From NCBI GenBank assembly GCA_013339765.2, contig CM023456.1:90772016-90836015 (forward strand): a stretch of 64,000 nt of DNA. The letters are read 5' to 3'. Source of the DNA: Haemaphysalis longicornis. Taxonomy: Eukaryota; Arthropoda; Arachnida; Ixodida; Ixodidae. The translations under genes were made by a program, and so were the position numbers. Below the pieces are notes generated by a model. The model did not search any database, was not told the DNA's origin, and saw only the letters and a program-made list of their open reading frames with translations. This document shows positions 37,059-47,729 of this stretch, piece after piece; within the stretch, counting starts at the first letter, position 1; each line of letters opens with the position of its first letter.

Positions 37059-38931
37059 TTACACTGGAGATTCTTTTGTCTTGACGAATTCATCTTTACA
37101 CTTCCCCCTAAGGTTCCTCTTTGCAATTCCACCTGAGTTATAGATTCCCACGCCAAGTTATCTTTTTAATGCAGCAATAAGACGTTTTTAGGCTCATTCC
37201 AATCCGTATTTTGGACAAAATTTCAATGACATCGATAATTTTCAGCATGACAAAAGGCAGTTGAAAAACATTCAACGAGATAAGCTTCGCAATTTACGTA
37301 GTACACAAGCAGGCACAAAATCAGGGCACACTGAAGATTTCCCGAGGTCATCTGAATACCCTTTCCCTGCTGCCGTAGATGGAGGTGTATATGTGACTTC
37401 GCCGTCACTTGGATTTCCCCTCCTTGAACAGCCATCTACAGAAACTTTTACAGAAAACAAACAAATCTCAGTGCAACCATAAGCCCCGCACACCAAACCA
37501 CAGGCATGTGAAGCTACAAAAAATATATTGCACAAAAATGAAGACGAAGGATCGCAGAATGAAATGGAAGGCCACAATAGAGATGGAAGTAATTTGCAGT
37601 TTTTCAAATATTGTCACATCATTTCAGTAATCGTTACAGAGTAATTTGGCCGCATTGTTCAGAACAAGCGAAGCCACTGCTAGTTATACCGTACAACCCC
37701 ACCAGAGTTTAAGTCATTGCCGTGTTCCAGTTTATCTCGCGCAATGTTTCTGCATGCTCACCCAGAAAAGGTAGAAACTTTGGCTACGAGATAAACTGGG
37801 CTGCCGCACATGCATTTGCAAAAGAGAAAACAAAACATTTCTCCGCATTCATGAGCAATCACTAGTACACGCAAAGGAACGAACGTCGCAATAAACCCAG
37901 GAAACGTGCTTTCACGATGCTGACGCAGTCTGCGTCACATTTTTGGCTGTACTTTTAAACATTATCGCCACCACTTCGCACTGTCAGTTTCATTTTGAAC
38001 AACGATCACATGTGGAAGCCAAAAAGTTTTTCATTTCAGTAAAGTGTTCTGATCGGTGGTTTCTTCCTCGGCTATTAGTAAAAAAATCGCCAACTTACAT
38101 TTTTTCTTCATCAACATGTGTTGTGGGAGCGGATCTATCTAGAAGTTGCCTTGATCTTCAAGTGGAATTTCCAGGAGGTCTGTACATGTAATGACCCGAT
38201 GGGTTAGTTGGGTTAAAATGCAGTAGGCTTGACCGCTGGGCAGTTGGTACACATTCATAATGAAAGAACACCGCAAACTTGACAAGACGAAAAAACACAA
38301 CACAGCACTCACTAGCAACTGGATCTTTATTAAAAATCCCTTTTTCTTTATAAGAGCCCTTTTTCGTTATAAGAACTCCTTTCCAAAAAGAGCTCTTTTT
38401 CTTGTTGGCTCTGCAAAACTACCCATCTTATAAAAGATCTAGAGTTGCTCAAAAACTAGAAATCTCTATGCTGAGAACATCGTTATGTAAATTCATAACC
38501 TACATGCAGTAACGAACTCATAGAAAGAGTCACTAAACATGAGGCAAAATAAGGATACGAAATATAACACCATAACACTTGATGAGAGGCCTCGCATTTT
38601 TACAAGTGAATCATACTTTTGTCTGTGCAGGCCTGGTTGCCATCTTTAAAAAGAATATTTGAATGAATGTGGTTTAGTTATATCATTTTCATACCGTTGT
38701 TTCTCCTGAAATCAGACTTCGTTTCAACTGGTGTCATACGCAGGGGAGTCCTGGTTATCAGTTCAAGGAACACTGCCTGCAAGAACAACATTAGTGCTGA
38801 TAAGTCATAGCATAGGTAGCCAGATGCAACCACACTTTTCGAACAGCCAGGAACCGATGAGGGTGCAGAACCCAATTTTACACCTGCACCTATATCTGTG
38901 TAACTTTGCCAGCCCAAGTTCGTCACAATTT
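37059..38931 (-). CDS. Spliced gene, four coding exons, product unrecognised
   Basis: Exons on the minus strand: 38931-38695, 38179-38099, 37435-37298 and terminal 37132-37059. Acceptors are pyrimidine-backed (GATACAG, ATGTACAG, TTCTGTAG, AACTCAG). Donors are CAACG|GTATGA, AAAAT|GTAAGT and CTAC|GTAAAT. Every intron is phase 1, and the frame forced by each junction is the frame that is open in the next exon. The stop TAA is at 37061-37059, with AATAAA 44 nt later. The product would exceed 170 residues: a Gly/Ser/Val-rich part (GWQSYTDIGAGVKLG), a basic stretch, a Thr/Pro-rich part (SDGEVTYTPPSTAAGKGYSD) and a Lys-rich end (KCKDEFVKTKESPV). Exon 2 has an in-frame TAG 13 codons in; an acceptor just after it (exon start 38164) would keep frame. 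The upstream end is unresolved. It may be a decayed transposase gene or a captured host gene. No family is recognised. Confidence 0.5.
38338..38400. repeat. Short tandem duplication
   Basis: CCCTTTTTCTTTATAAGAG is followed directly by CCCTTTTTCGTTATAAGAA, then by weaker copies. A local slippage-type repeat inside an intron of the spliced gene. Confidence 0.7.
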
Positions 38932-39333
38932 CTGTATCATCAAAAAACAACAATCAAAGCGGCCTGCATGGTCGCTCAGCATACCACCATTAAAGTAAAG
39001 TCTCTTTACTGCACTACACTAGGACTACGCGAAACAACCATTTCCCCTGCAGTACCACGCGAATAAATAAACGACTGATTTGTACAAATGAGAATAATGA
39101 ACCCACTTAGCATGGTGAAAATGGCCCGCTGTCTCAAAATTACCAACCCCAAATGACCAACACCAAAAAAAATCACAAAAAGGAAGAGTGTTGTACATGT
39201 GAAAACATTTTATTATGCCGTAGGGCAATATTTTGCAAAAAAGAGGCCTGTGCTGGACACAAATCAGTTAAAAATTTCGGGCAGCATTTAGTGGACTCCT
39301 TTTCTGCAGCACACACCTTGTGTTTAACATGAT

Positions 39334-39363
39334 ATATTGTCCCGTGACATCACGGGACAATAT
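39334..39363. repeat. Perfect 14-bp inverted repeat
   Basis: ATATTGTCCCGTGA (39334-39347) is exactly inverted at 39350-39363 with a 2-base spacer. Near-palindrome in the upstream part of the spliced gene region. Confidence 0.8.
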
Positions 39364-39839
39364 TCCTACAAGACCAATAAACTAGACACCATTCCGAAGA
39401 TATAGCGAGAAAAATGAACATTCCCCGACGGCTGTAACAAAATCATAACACCCAAAGAATAGCGCGACAATATAAGTGTTTAATGGGAAAAAAATTCAAA
39501 TATTCAGAAAGCGCTACCTGACAATTACTTGGGCCAAGAACTCGTGAAGTGCGCCCGTGCAGCCAGCGTAATAAAAACGCTCAACACATGAAGGCGCGCA
39601 AACAGCGCAGAAGGCAGGTCATAAGCGCCGTTATCTGTTACAATTATCGGGCTTCCCCGATCGTCCGCTCTAATCTGACGCAACGAACGCAAGCTCGTGA
39701 TTTCATTCAATTGCCGTCACGGACAACAAAAAAGACCCATCAAAGCAACCAGTCAGGTAACGAAAATCCCTCTCGAATGCTGCAATTTCAAATTGAAGAG
39801 CCCCCAGCGGAAAGATACATCCAATAAAAACACGGAAAC

Positions 39840-40160
39840 CGTAACGGGAATATACACACCGACTTCGCTTTCATTGGCGCCGGGGCACTAGTCCAACATG
39901 CGAGCTTGATGCTGGTCGTACAAAAACCGGCCGTGTAGCACTGCCAGTCACAAATGGTCTCGCCGCAGCTTCCGCGACTCACTCCGAAAAACAAGTCCTG
40001 CTACAGCAATCCTCGCTTCATTGTAGGGGTATCCCAGCGGTAAAAAGGCTCGACTGGTGCGAAAACGCGGCCACCGGGCCAGCGGGCGCCGACATTTCTC
40101 TATATCCCGTCATGCAACGGAGAAATCACAGGCAGCCTGGCGAGATGGCGCGACAAGCAT
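39840..40160 (-). promoter_or_regulatory. CpG-rich segment, possible promoter or first exon of the spliced gene
   Basis: This 320-bp stretch is clearly richer in GC and CpG than the 36.1-39.8 kb interior. It lies 0.9-1.2 kb upstream of the first called exon and immediately inside the right subterminal array. A good donor (CGGA|GTGAGT) occurs on the minus strand near 39985. No TATA box or convincing start codon was found. An alternative upstream exon with a short signal-like frame (MLSGFIILICT..., ATG near 39112) exists, but it does not join the called frame in phase. Confidence 0.25.
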
Positions 40161-40395
40161 CTCTTATAGGTTACAGGGCGTTTTATAGGTTAGAACGTAA
40201 AGGTTCCATGTCAGATTTTGTTGAAGTAGCCTATAAATCGGAGACGTAACCCTTACACCGCTTTTACTTCACGTCTGTGACCCTTGAAATGGACTGGGGA
40301 TAAAGAAAATATGAAATTAGCTCCATTGTAACCTTTATGTTATAGGTTACTTCCGTTTAGTGGTTACATTATGGGTTATCAGGATTAGAGTGTAG
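40160..40395. repeat. Right TIR and subterminal motif array
   Basis: Motifs ATAGGTTACAGG (40167), ATAGGTTAGAAC, AAAGGTTCC, GTAACCCTTA, GTAACCTTTA (40328), ATAGGTTACTT (40342) and GTGGTTACAT, then the terminal repeat. This mirrors the left end in motif but not in exact order. Confidence 0.6.
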
Positions 40396-41076
40396 TATGG
40401 ACGCAGCAGGGAATATCGTCGGAAACAAAAAATCAGGACGATCACTTCAAGCAGCCGACACCTACGAACGCCGGCTGCAATACAAAATCAATTCGAATAC
40501 TCTGAGTGTTAGTTTGCATTGCTAAATCTGTCCTGGTACTGATGGTGAGGTTCTCACAAGGTGGACCCTTAACGACAGGATTCTTCGAGACGTTTATGCT
40601 GAGAAAGCATTCGTGGCTGGCTTCCTGAGTCTGTACTGTGGATATCGATTGATGTGTTGACGTTGGGTAAGGCCATTGACGCATATCATCACTTCACATA
40701 GGTGGTTACGTTTATGTGTAACCGTTGGTTCATGCTCAATATAGTCTAATTTGAAGCGAGGCTTTCCTTGGCTGTTCTGTCATGATTGGAGGTGGCTGCT
40801 GGTGCTGCTTTTATGGCCTTGAACTCCACACAGTTTGTTCCTACACCCGACAGTGCTAGCTAACCTCATGTGGTGACCGGTGCCCCCTGAGCTACCCGCC
40901 GAGAGGGCCTGGTGAAGTTACACCAAAGATAAGCTCGCTTCCTCGTACAGCGCTCTAAGAGTTGGTGGGGGGCAAGGAATCCCGGTTATTAGGTAAACTA
41001 CACTCTTTCGCTTGGGGTGAGCGACTTTGCCAGAGAGACTGAACTTAAAGCTTTAGTTATTACGCCTTGTATTTAC
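40396..41076. other. No gene recognised
   Basis: Mixed-composition sequence outside the TIR element. No coding run or repeat family identified. Confidence 0.35.
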
Positions 41077-41163
41077 TGACGCATTCGCCAAGACTCGAAG
41101 TTGTGAAAAATCAAAAACTACGCCAAGCACAATAAAGCTAAAAAGTGCTACACGCCAGCTCAT
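41077..41163 (-). CDS. Candidate first coding exon of a secreted protein
   Basis: On the minus strand an ATG at 41163-41161 with G at -3 opens 29 codons, MSWRVALFSFIVLGVVF followed by a polar segment ending in LANAS. The exon would stop at a donor-like TCA|GTAAAT in phase 0. The 13-residue hydrophobic core after one Arg is a typical signal-peptide layout. Read through, the frame stops eight codons later, so a functional product needs splicing. I could not find the next exon, and the locus may simply be a chance signal-like ORF. Confidence 0.22.
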
Positions 41164-41688
41164 CTCAACCCTGGCATTGGTATTGCACCATGATAGCTTC
41201 GCGTTACGTGATAGCAATGTTTTCGTGGGATGCGCCAATCCCTTAAATTTTATTTGGAAGTGTGCGAAAAAGTGGCCCGACACGAAGGCTGGTAAATCGA
41301 GCATTTCCCACAAAATATCTGCCGTTCCAGGATGTGACGTCTCACGAGTTCCGTTAGGGACGATCAAATCGACCATGAAGAACTATGCTGTGAATAACGT
41401 CTGACAGATGCGGAATATATTATAATACCCAAGCCTTTAGATAGCTATCGCCTGAGTAGTCGTGATTTTTTTTCACAATGTAACAAAACGGGGCCATAAG
41501 ACGAAGTGGTTTTCTATGCGGGACCATGTTCCAGGATATCCTCATGGAAGGAAAACGTCTTGAAGTGACACCCTTACACATTCGAGATTCACGGAGTAAA
41601 CCACTGATGAATTTCCCGCCCGGCGCCGTAACGTTTAACACAGCGGTGATCGCATCATCTCCAGGTTTTTGTTATTTCCCCTTCCCAG

Positions 41689-42768
41689 TTTTCATCATAT
41701 TCATCATAATCATCATCATCAGCCTATCTACGCCCACTGCAGGGAAAAAGACGCTTCCATTATACTCCAATTATCCCGGTCCTGCGCTAACTGCGATCAA
41801 TTTATCCCCGCAAACTTCTTGATCTCATCTGCCCATCTAACTTTCGGCCGTCCCCTGGCCACGCTTTCCTTCTCTAGGGATCCACTCTGTTACCCTTAAT
41901 AACCAACGGTTATCTTGCCTTTTCATTACATGCCCTGCCGACGTACTTTTCTTCTTCTTAATTTCTACTATGTGCTTAACACGCGTTTGTACTCTGAACC
42001 ACTCTGCTCTCTTCTTGTCCCTTAATGTTACACCTATCATCTTCCGTTCCAATGCGCGCTGAGTCGTCCTCAATTTAAGTTGAACCCTCTTAGTGAGCCT
42101 CCAAGTTTCTGCCCCGTAGGTGAGTACCGGTAAGATGCAGCTGTCATACACTTTCTTCTTCAGGGACAATGGTAGGCTGCCCTTCATTATCTGAGAATGC
42201 CTGCCGAATGCACTCCACCCCATTCGTATCCTTCGAATTATCTCTGCCTCATGGATTAGGATCCGGGGTCACAACTTGGCCTAGGTAGATATATTCGCTT
42301 ACCACTTCCACTGCCTCGACACCTATCTTAAACCGCTGTGCTGTCCCGAAGTTATTGATCATTACTTTAGTTTTCCGCATATTAATTTTCAGGCCCATGG
42401 TTCTACTCTGTTTGTCCAGTGTGTTAAGCATGCTTTGCAATTCGTCCCCCGAGTTACTTAACAAGGCAACGTCATCAGCAAATCTGAGGTTACTGAGGTA
42501 TTCTCCATTAACCCTTACTCCCACCTGTTCCCAATCCAATGTTCTGAATGCTTCTTGCAAACATGCTGTGAATAACGTCGGAGAGATTGTGTCTCCTTGT
42601 CTGACGCCCTCCCTTATAGGTATTTTACTGCTCTCCTTATGGAGGATGATGGTAGCTGTGGACCCACTGTAAATATCCTCTAGTATTCTTACATAATTCT
42701 CGTCTACACCCTGGTTCCGTAATGCCTGAATGACTGCTCAAGTTTCGACCGAGTCAAATGTTCCCATT
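41689..42768 (-). mobile_element. RTE-type LINE, 5'-truncated, with (ATG/ATT)n tail
   Basis: Minus-strand 3' third of an RTE element. The RT frame 42560-42249 contains VRVNGEYLSNLRFADDVALL; the catalytic FADD (42471-42482) is intact. It is preceded by IPIREGVRQGDTISP-type motif B, readable upstream to about 42760 where the copy is truncated. A frame change near 42249 leads into the second run (42223-41837), with the family's YGAETW and GHVMKR...RW motifs. The 3' end is CTGCAGTGGGCGTAGATAGG followed by a TGATGATGATTATGATG tail (about 41718-41689), the normal short-repeat tail of RTE elements. There is no endonuclease. Inactive, but less decayed than the copy at 46911. Confidence 0.9.
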
Positions 42769-44980
42769 TTTATTGAAATTTAAATCCCCAGCTTTCTTAC
42801 TCAAAATTCCGAATTCTGAGGAACCTAGTGCAACCGATGCAGGAAAGTGATATTTCGCATGGATCAGGGAATTGACTTGGACAGGAATACTGTGAAAAAA
42901 GTTTCCAAAACTATAAAAATTTTGCCTGACTCGCCGTCAAAAAATACCGCCCATACAATTCAATGGGATAGTTTCCTTGGCTCTGGAACGTAGAAGAGTT
43001 AAGCGAAAAATTTAAAACTCCGCACAATGCAAGCTGTCGCACTGAATAATAGCAGTGCTAATTTTTTTAATTACGCTAAATAACTGCACCGTAATTACTT
43101 CTGAAATATTTGCAATGAGCCGGAAAGCTGCACACGATGTCCGAACTATGGACACAGACAATAATATAAGCACCAGCGCTTTCACAGACAAGAAATATCT
43201 CCCCGAGCATAATTTCCGGGCTAGGCGCGTGTACTCGCTGCCCACACGCACTTATCCTCACTGAGAAAACGTCGGCCCTTTTACGCCCCTTCCATGATAA
43301 TAGACCCTTTTTGCCGCGAAGGCCTAACTATCAGTGACCGATGTTTTGCGACCCCTTCTGCAGCACCTCGGGTAGATGTCGTGCTAACCGGCCGTAGGGG
43401 CGAGGGGCTAACATGATTACTCACGTTTACGCATACGGTTGATGTGCACGAGACCGCAAAACTCAGGGAGTCATATGTTGCACTTCGGAACAAATGATTT
43501 TCCGTTATTAAAAAGCGTCTGTTTTCATTCCTTGCGTATTCTGGTCGGTATTTCCTACATAAATGCCAATTATACTCTGCCTCCTAGTAGCTCGTATTTA
43601 CATTAGGCGAATTAAGCGAATTTTAAATAGAATCACACTTTTTTGACAGCAGCAAAAAAAGCTTTTAAAGCAAAGCTTCCTACCTCTACCAGCCAACGGT
43701 TCCTTCATAGTGTGAGAGACAACACACTCACAACACATCTGGGGATGGCGAGGGCGGTTTTCTATCACGGAGCACAGTGTAGATGGCGTGACGAATGGCT
43801 GCCCAGCCTTCCCAGCGCACAGGTGCGTGTATGCTAACACTGGCGGGCGCATCGGCGGGACGGCTTTGTCGTCTGTTGTAGAGACGGTTGTTTTGGGCCT
43901 GTTTTGGCGCAGCTTCGCGTCCATTGCACGGTTTCTTCGCACGGCTTGATTAACACCACTCCTGGGTAACCCCGACCCCATGGAATTAAGTGGTTGTACG
44001 GAAAAGATATGGTAAGGGTTGGTTTGCAAGGCGGGAAAAGAGAATGTTGAGACCACATAGAGACGTCTGGCCGCTAGAGCAACGCCGCCTATAGCGCACT
44101 GCCCGCCACTAACGGGACTCCGTTTCTCCATTGGTGAATACCAATTCTGTTGTGTTTTAAGATGTAATATAAAAGGCGAAAGAAGCAACTGGCTGTGATA
44201 AATCGCGATTATAGAAGTCCCCTCAGCTTTCTCGCAATTCTCGAACTTACCAAACTAACTAGTTTAAAAGGGTATAAATGAGAATCACTAAGCCAACATG
44301 CCCAATTGTTTCTGTGTCTGCGCTTGGGTAGCGCAATGGTGTAGCCCCAAGCTAGCACATCAGGATGGCTAGGTTCCGCTGTCTAAGCCTTCGAAAGCCA
44401 CTCCTTTCCGTTTTCATTCGGCCGACCAACGATTGGGCTCCAGCGGCGGCGTCCGCCACTCTAGTCCGGACGTGGCCGACGCTGCTGCGTTCGTTACGCC
44501 GCCCACGCGAAATTCCAGGTAACTGCCGGCAGAATCTCTCGTTTCACTCATTGTAGAGCCACGTGTGTGATTTCAAGAGACGTCAGATGGGAAATTCTTG
44601 TGGATAACCTTTAAAGCATTGCTTTCCAACCAGCTGCACAGCGTGGATTGAAGCAAATTTTTTTCACAGCTCCTTAAGCTCCAACGCTACACGCACATGA
44701 ATCTGTGTTCCGCCTACGCTCGCACAACACCCTCTAATCCGGGGTAACACAGGCTACAACATTCTGCTCGAATCTCGGCTGTTTGCAAAAACAGGGCTCA
44801 AAACGATATAAAAACAACGTTAAGAAATGCTTGTTTCAGCTCTTTTTCCTCGTTATATCTGCTATCGAGCAACAAGAACTAACCAGTTTATTTATTTCTT
44901 CCAGTTTATTTTTTTGTTGTTGTTTCACGGCTTCTTCTAGCACTGAAGAATCCTGCGCACCAACGCCATAAATAACTGTG
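42769..44980. other. No gene recognised
   Basis: The longest frame (43598-44188, minus, 196 codons) has a mixed composition but no motif or splice support. The 43730-44160 part is richer in GC and may be an undefined repeat. Confidence 0.3.
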
Positions 44981-44987
44981 ACCTTAC

Positions 44988-45064
44988 TCGCGAAGGACAG
45001 TTCACTCGTTTCCAAATGCAACACCCGGTGTACGGTTTCTAAAAAGCTTTTCGGAACGTACACC
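44988..45064 (-). CDS. Weak candidate internal exon
   Basis: On the minus strand an acceptor GTGTTTTTTGTTTGTAG precedes a 77-nt stretch open in one frame only (VYVPKSFLETVHRVLHLETS...). It ends at a donor GCGA|GTAAGG, leaving one base. Both sites are good matches, but no partner exons were found, so this is weakly supported. Confidence 0.15.
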
Positions 45065-45099
45065 CTACAAACAAAAAACACCCTCCCGGTTACGGCTGC

Positions 45100-46790
45100 T
45101 GGAAACAATCTTTCGCCTTCTGGGAATGACGCAAAATAAACAAAAATGGTTACCAATCGACTTGAAAATATGCGCCTCCCGAGCGAGGCCAACAATACAA
45201 GGAGGAGCACACACAGAAAACGCCGTAGAGGCTTTCAGGATAAAAATGCCGGGAAAATAAAGCTTAGAATTTGGCAAAGGGTTGGCATGCTTACAACGGG
45301 GTACGAAATGCTTTTCGGTGATTTGACTCCCAACAACGAAAATAAGCAGGCGATAAAGCATAGCTATAAATGGGCACATGGCCGTCGGTAAGAGGGCTAG
45401 CTTGCAGTCGCAGGTGGGCAAGAAAAACCTTTTTTTTTCTGAATGGCAAACACCGTGTGTACATGCAAGCGTAAGAGAAGAGCGCGTTTGCAGCCTGTTG
45501 TGTATGAAGATTTACGTACTGTGTCGCAGAGAAGCGAGGGCTCTGTCTTCCCTTGTTCGCTTGTTCCCGAGAGCTTTTAGGGGACTTTTCTTGTAGTAAT
45601 ACTTACAAGGACAATTTTCTTTTCTTTTATTTCTCGTTACTGGTAGTGTCTCGAATGGCGTTATTTCCTAGCTTTGTGACGTGGTACACACAGGCAGTGC
45701 CGTTTGCGGTTATTAGAGGCTTGCTCAAAAGCTATTTAAGTGGGGGAACAATCTTTCTGTCCATGTGTGCCCGCCATTAAGAAAATATTGCGAACTAACA
45801 AGTTGTGACAACGAAATGAAATCGGGCTTAGTGATGGAGTCGTTTTAGCTCGAATGGTCATCTAGATATTGCTGCGGAAGTTTCGATAGAACTAGGGATA
45901 CAGATGTTTTCTTCAACTATGCTCCTCAAGTGGGTACTCATGCAAGTACTCAGAGAGTATGGTTGACCGCAAATAGTAAATCTGTAACCTTCAACAATTC
46001 ATTGTTAACTTATTATAACAAATGACTAAAACACGGATCTGGGATTGAATCGTCCTTTAAAGGCCAATTTAGTGCCGTTTTTAAGCTTTGGTAGAACAAA
46101 AACTAAAGCTATTTTCTGCTCAACCCCTGCGTTTCCTCAAGCCATCTTTTCAGGCGCACATGAAAAAGTTGGATGACAATTAAGTAAAGCTATGTGAAAG
46201 ATCTTAACAGAAATCCTTGCCTCTATGCAGTCTCTGGGCATATAGGCGCACTTCAATCACAGGTGAAAAGCTGACGGTGTTCATTAATTACGGCCAGGGC
46301 AGCAGTCGCGCCCCTTAATGAGGCGGCCTAATTACGCGGAGGTTGTTCTCAGCGGCGCATTGCGTGGACCAAGGAACATGCTTGAGCATAATGCGGCCTG
46401 GGGATAACGAGGCACAGGTATTTGAATATTAATTTCGCTATTCCACTTCCTGCTGCATGATAGTTCCGCTCTTCAATACAGTAAGCTGGGGTATGTTAAC
46501 GGCGGCCGTTTGTCCCCTGCATTCTTCCTGCTTGCACAGTCTTTGCACTGAACTTACGACCCCAGAAAAGGCCTTTGTGCCCTAAGAACGGCGGCTGCGG
46601 AGAAATCAAGGTAGCGCCATATTTTTTCCGAGACAACTCATTTTAAACTTTCGAAAGGAAAGGCTGCCTCTCTTGACATGTGAGCTCTTTTACAAGACCT
46701 TCCAGGTAATTTTTCATAGGATGGCAATTTATTCTCAAACGCTAACACAGTAAAGCAAGAAGGCACCATTATTGCATTAATATTATATTT
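45100..46790. other. No gene recognised
   Basis: Anonymous mixed-composition sequence. Short ORFs only. Confidence 0.35.
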
Positions 46791-46816
46791 GCTTTGCGCA
46801 GAAAAAGCTTTACAAA

Positions 46817-47475
46817 CAAAAAAATTGGCGCAGCTTGCATTAGTGCTGCAAGGCTAGAGGAACAGAAGAGCTGGTGGCCCTCGTCCCTTCGACGGAGACC
46901 CGGCTGTTGCGTCATCATCAGCAGCAGCAGCCCACTATGTGGACTTCAGTACGAAGGCCTCTCCCATCCACCGCCAACCGCTCCTATCCCCGTGCCTCTC
47001 GAGTACATGCATTGCCTCGGAATTTCCCTCTTTCGTCCCTACATCGAGCAATTCGCATTCCCTTTTTCTACACCCGTCTCTCGGTGTTCGCTGTGTTACC
47101 CTGGTAGTCCACCGATTGTCCTTTGCCGAATTACGCGGCCAGCTCAAGTCCATTTCTTCTTCTTTATTTTAACTATGATATCTTCTTCTCTAGTTTGTTT
47201 TTTGGCCCAGGAAGCTCGTTTCCTGTCTCTAATTGTTGCTCCCATCATTATTCGTTCCATAGCCCGTTGAAGCCGACTAAGTTTGCTTTAAAGTTGTTTG
47301 GTAAGGCGCCAAGTTTCCGCGGCATATTTCATCACCTTACATTTGTTTCCGAACTTGCAGCTGAAAGTTTACCATGACTGGCAGGCATGGATCGTTTTGT
47401 CCGCAGGCTTTCACATGTTTCCCTAAGTGGACTACATTAGCACGTGCTAGATCCACAGCCAACCACAAAGTCAAC
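46817..47475. repeat. Older repeat (copy A), split by an RTE insertion
   Basis: 46817-46885 and 47347-47475 together match the contiguous stretch at about 52440-52660 (GGCGCAGCTTG..., then GCTGAAAGTT...GACTGGCAGGC...AAGTGGAC...CACGYGCTAGA) at roughly three in four positions by eye. The intervening 46911-47335 is RTE sequence. No coding capacity or TIRs recognised; the family is unknown to me. Confidence 0.6.
46911..47335 (-). mobile_element. Highly decayed RTE LINE 3' fragment
   Basis: It reads like the 3' end of the RTE copy at 41689 in the same orientation. A degenerate GCTGCTGCTGATGATG tail lies at 46911-46930, then a CCCACTRYRGG-like motif. Further on come CAGCTCAAGTCCATTTCTTC, TTTTAACTATGATAT, CCCATCATTATTCGTTCCAT and AGCCCGTTGA..., which match the positions of conserved RTE 3' coding (reverse strand). 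It carries many substitutions and no usable frame. It interrupts the older repeat described separately. Confidence 0.65.
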
Positions 47476-47523
47476 GCCCAGGTTACAATCCAAAAGCAAA
47501 TGCTGTGCGCCCGAATGCGATGA

Positions 47524-47577
47524 TAGCTCAACTCGATAGAAGCCGGTTTCATAACGCGAGGGACCAGGTTCGATGCC
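47524..47577 (+). mobile_element. tRNA-like (A box/B box) unit 1, SINE-like
   Basis: TAGCTCAACTCGATAGA (47524-47540) resembles a tRNA A box, and GGTTCGATGCC (47567-47577) closely matches a B box, at normal spacing. The sequence does not fold convincingly into a tRNA, so it is more likely a SINE head than a tRNA gene. Confidence 0.5.
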
Positions 47578-47663
47578 GACCGCCGGAAGCCTTTCTTTGT
47601 TCAATTGGCTGCACTTGTTATTGTTCCCCACTTCTGCTAACCCATACTTTGAGGCCTTTAGAG

Positions 47664-47718
47664 TGGCCCAGTGGTTGCGTTGCCGGTTTCACGGCATAAA
47701 TATCCTGAATTCGATTCC
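47664..47718 (+). mobile_element. tRNA-like (A box/B box) unit 2, SINE-like
   Basis: TGGCCCAGTGGTTGCG (from 47664) as A box and GAATTCGATTCC (47707-47718) as B box, followed by TGGGACC. It lies 140 bp after unit 1 in the same orientation, suggesting two SINE heads in tandem or a dimeric SINE. Confidence 0.5.
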
Positions 47719-47729
47719 TGGGACCTCCC

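Larger units (their letters stand above)
35663..40395. mobile_element. 4.7-kb TIR element with subterminal TAGGTTAC motifs, carrying a spliced gene
   Basis: The left end (CTACACTCTAAGCTTGG...) and the inverted right end (CTACACTCTAATCCTGA...) match over 11 bp exactly and more loosely over about 27 bp, including TAACCC. A TA lies outside each end, with one extra C on the left. Inside each end, within about 170-240 bp, copies of TAGGTTAC/GTAACCTWTA occur in both orientations (about five on the left, seven on the right). Such subterminal arrays are typical transposase-binding regions of cut-and-paste elements. A GC/CpG-rich patch lies just inside each array (35830-36070 and 39840-40160). The long AT-rich middle contains the minus-strand spliced gene described separately. 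The superfamily is not identified. Confidence 0.5.

Noticed and set aside
39025..39150. Alternative upstream exon with a signal-like start (MLSGFIILICT...) joining the region at 38931
   Set aside because: Joins 38931 in a frame that stops soon after, and is out of phase with the better-supported downstream exons. Kept only as an alternative.
43598..44188. 196-codon minus-strand ORF, longest outside recognised elements
   Set aside because: No motif, no codon pattern clearly above background, no splice or poly(A) context; length alone is not enough in a GC-richer stretch.
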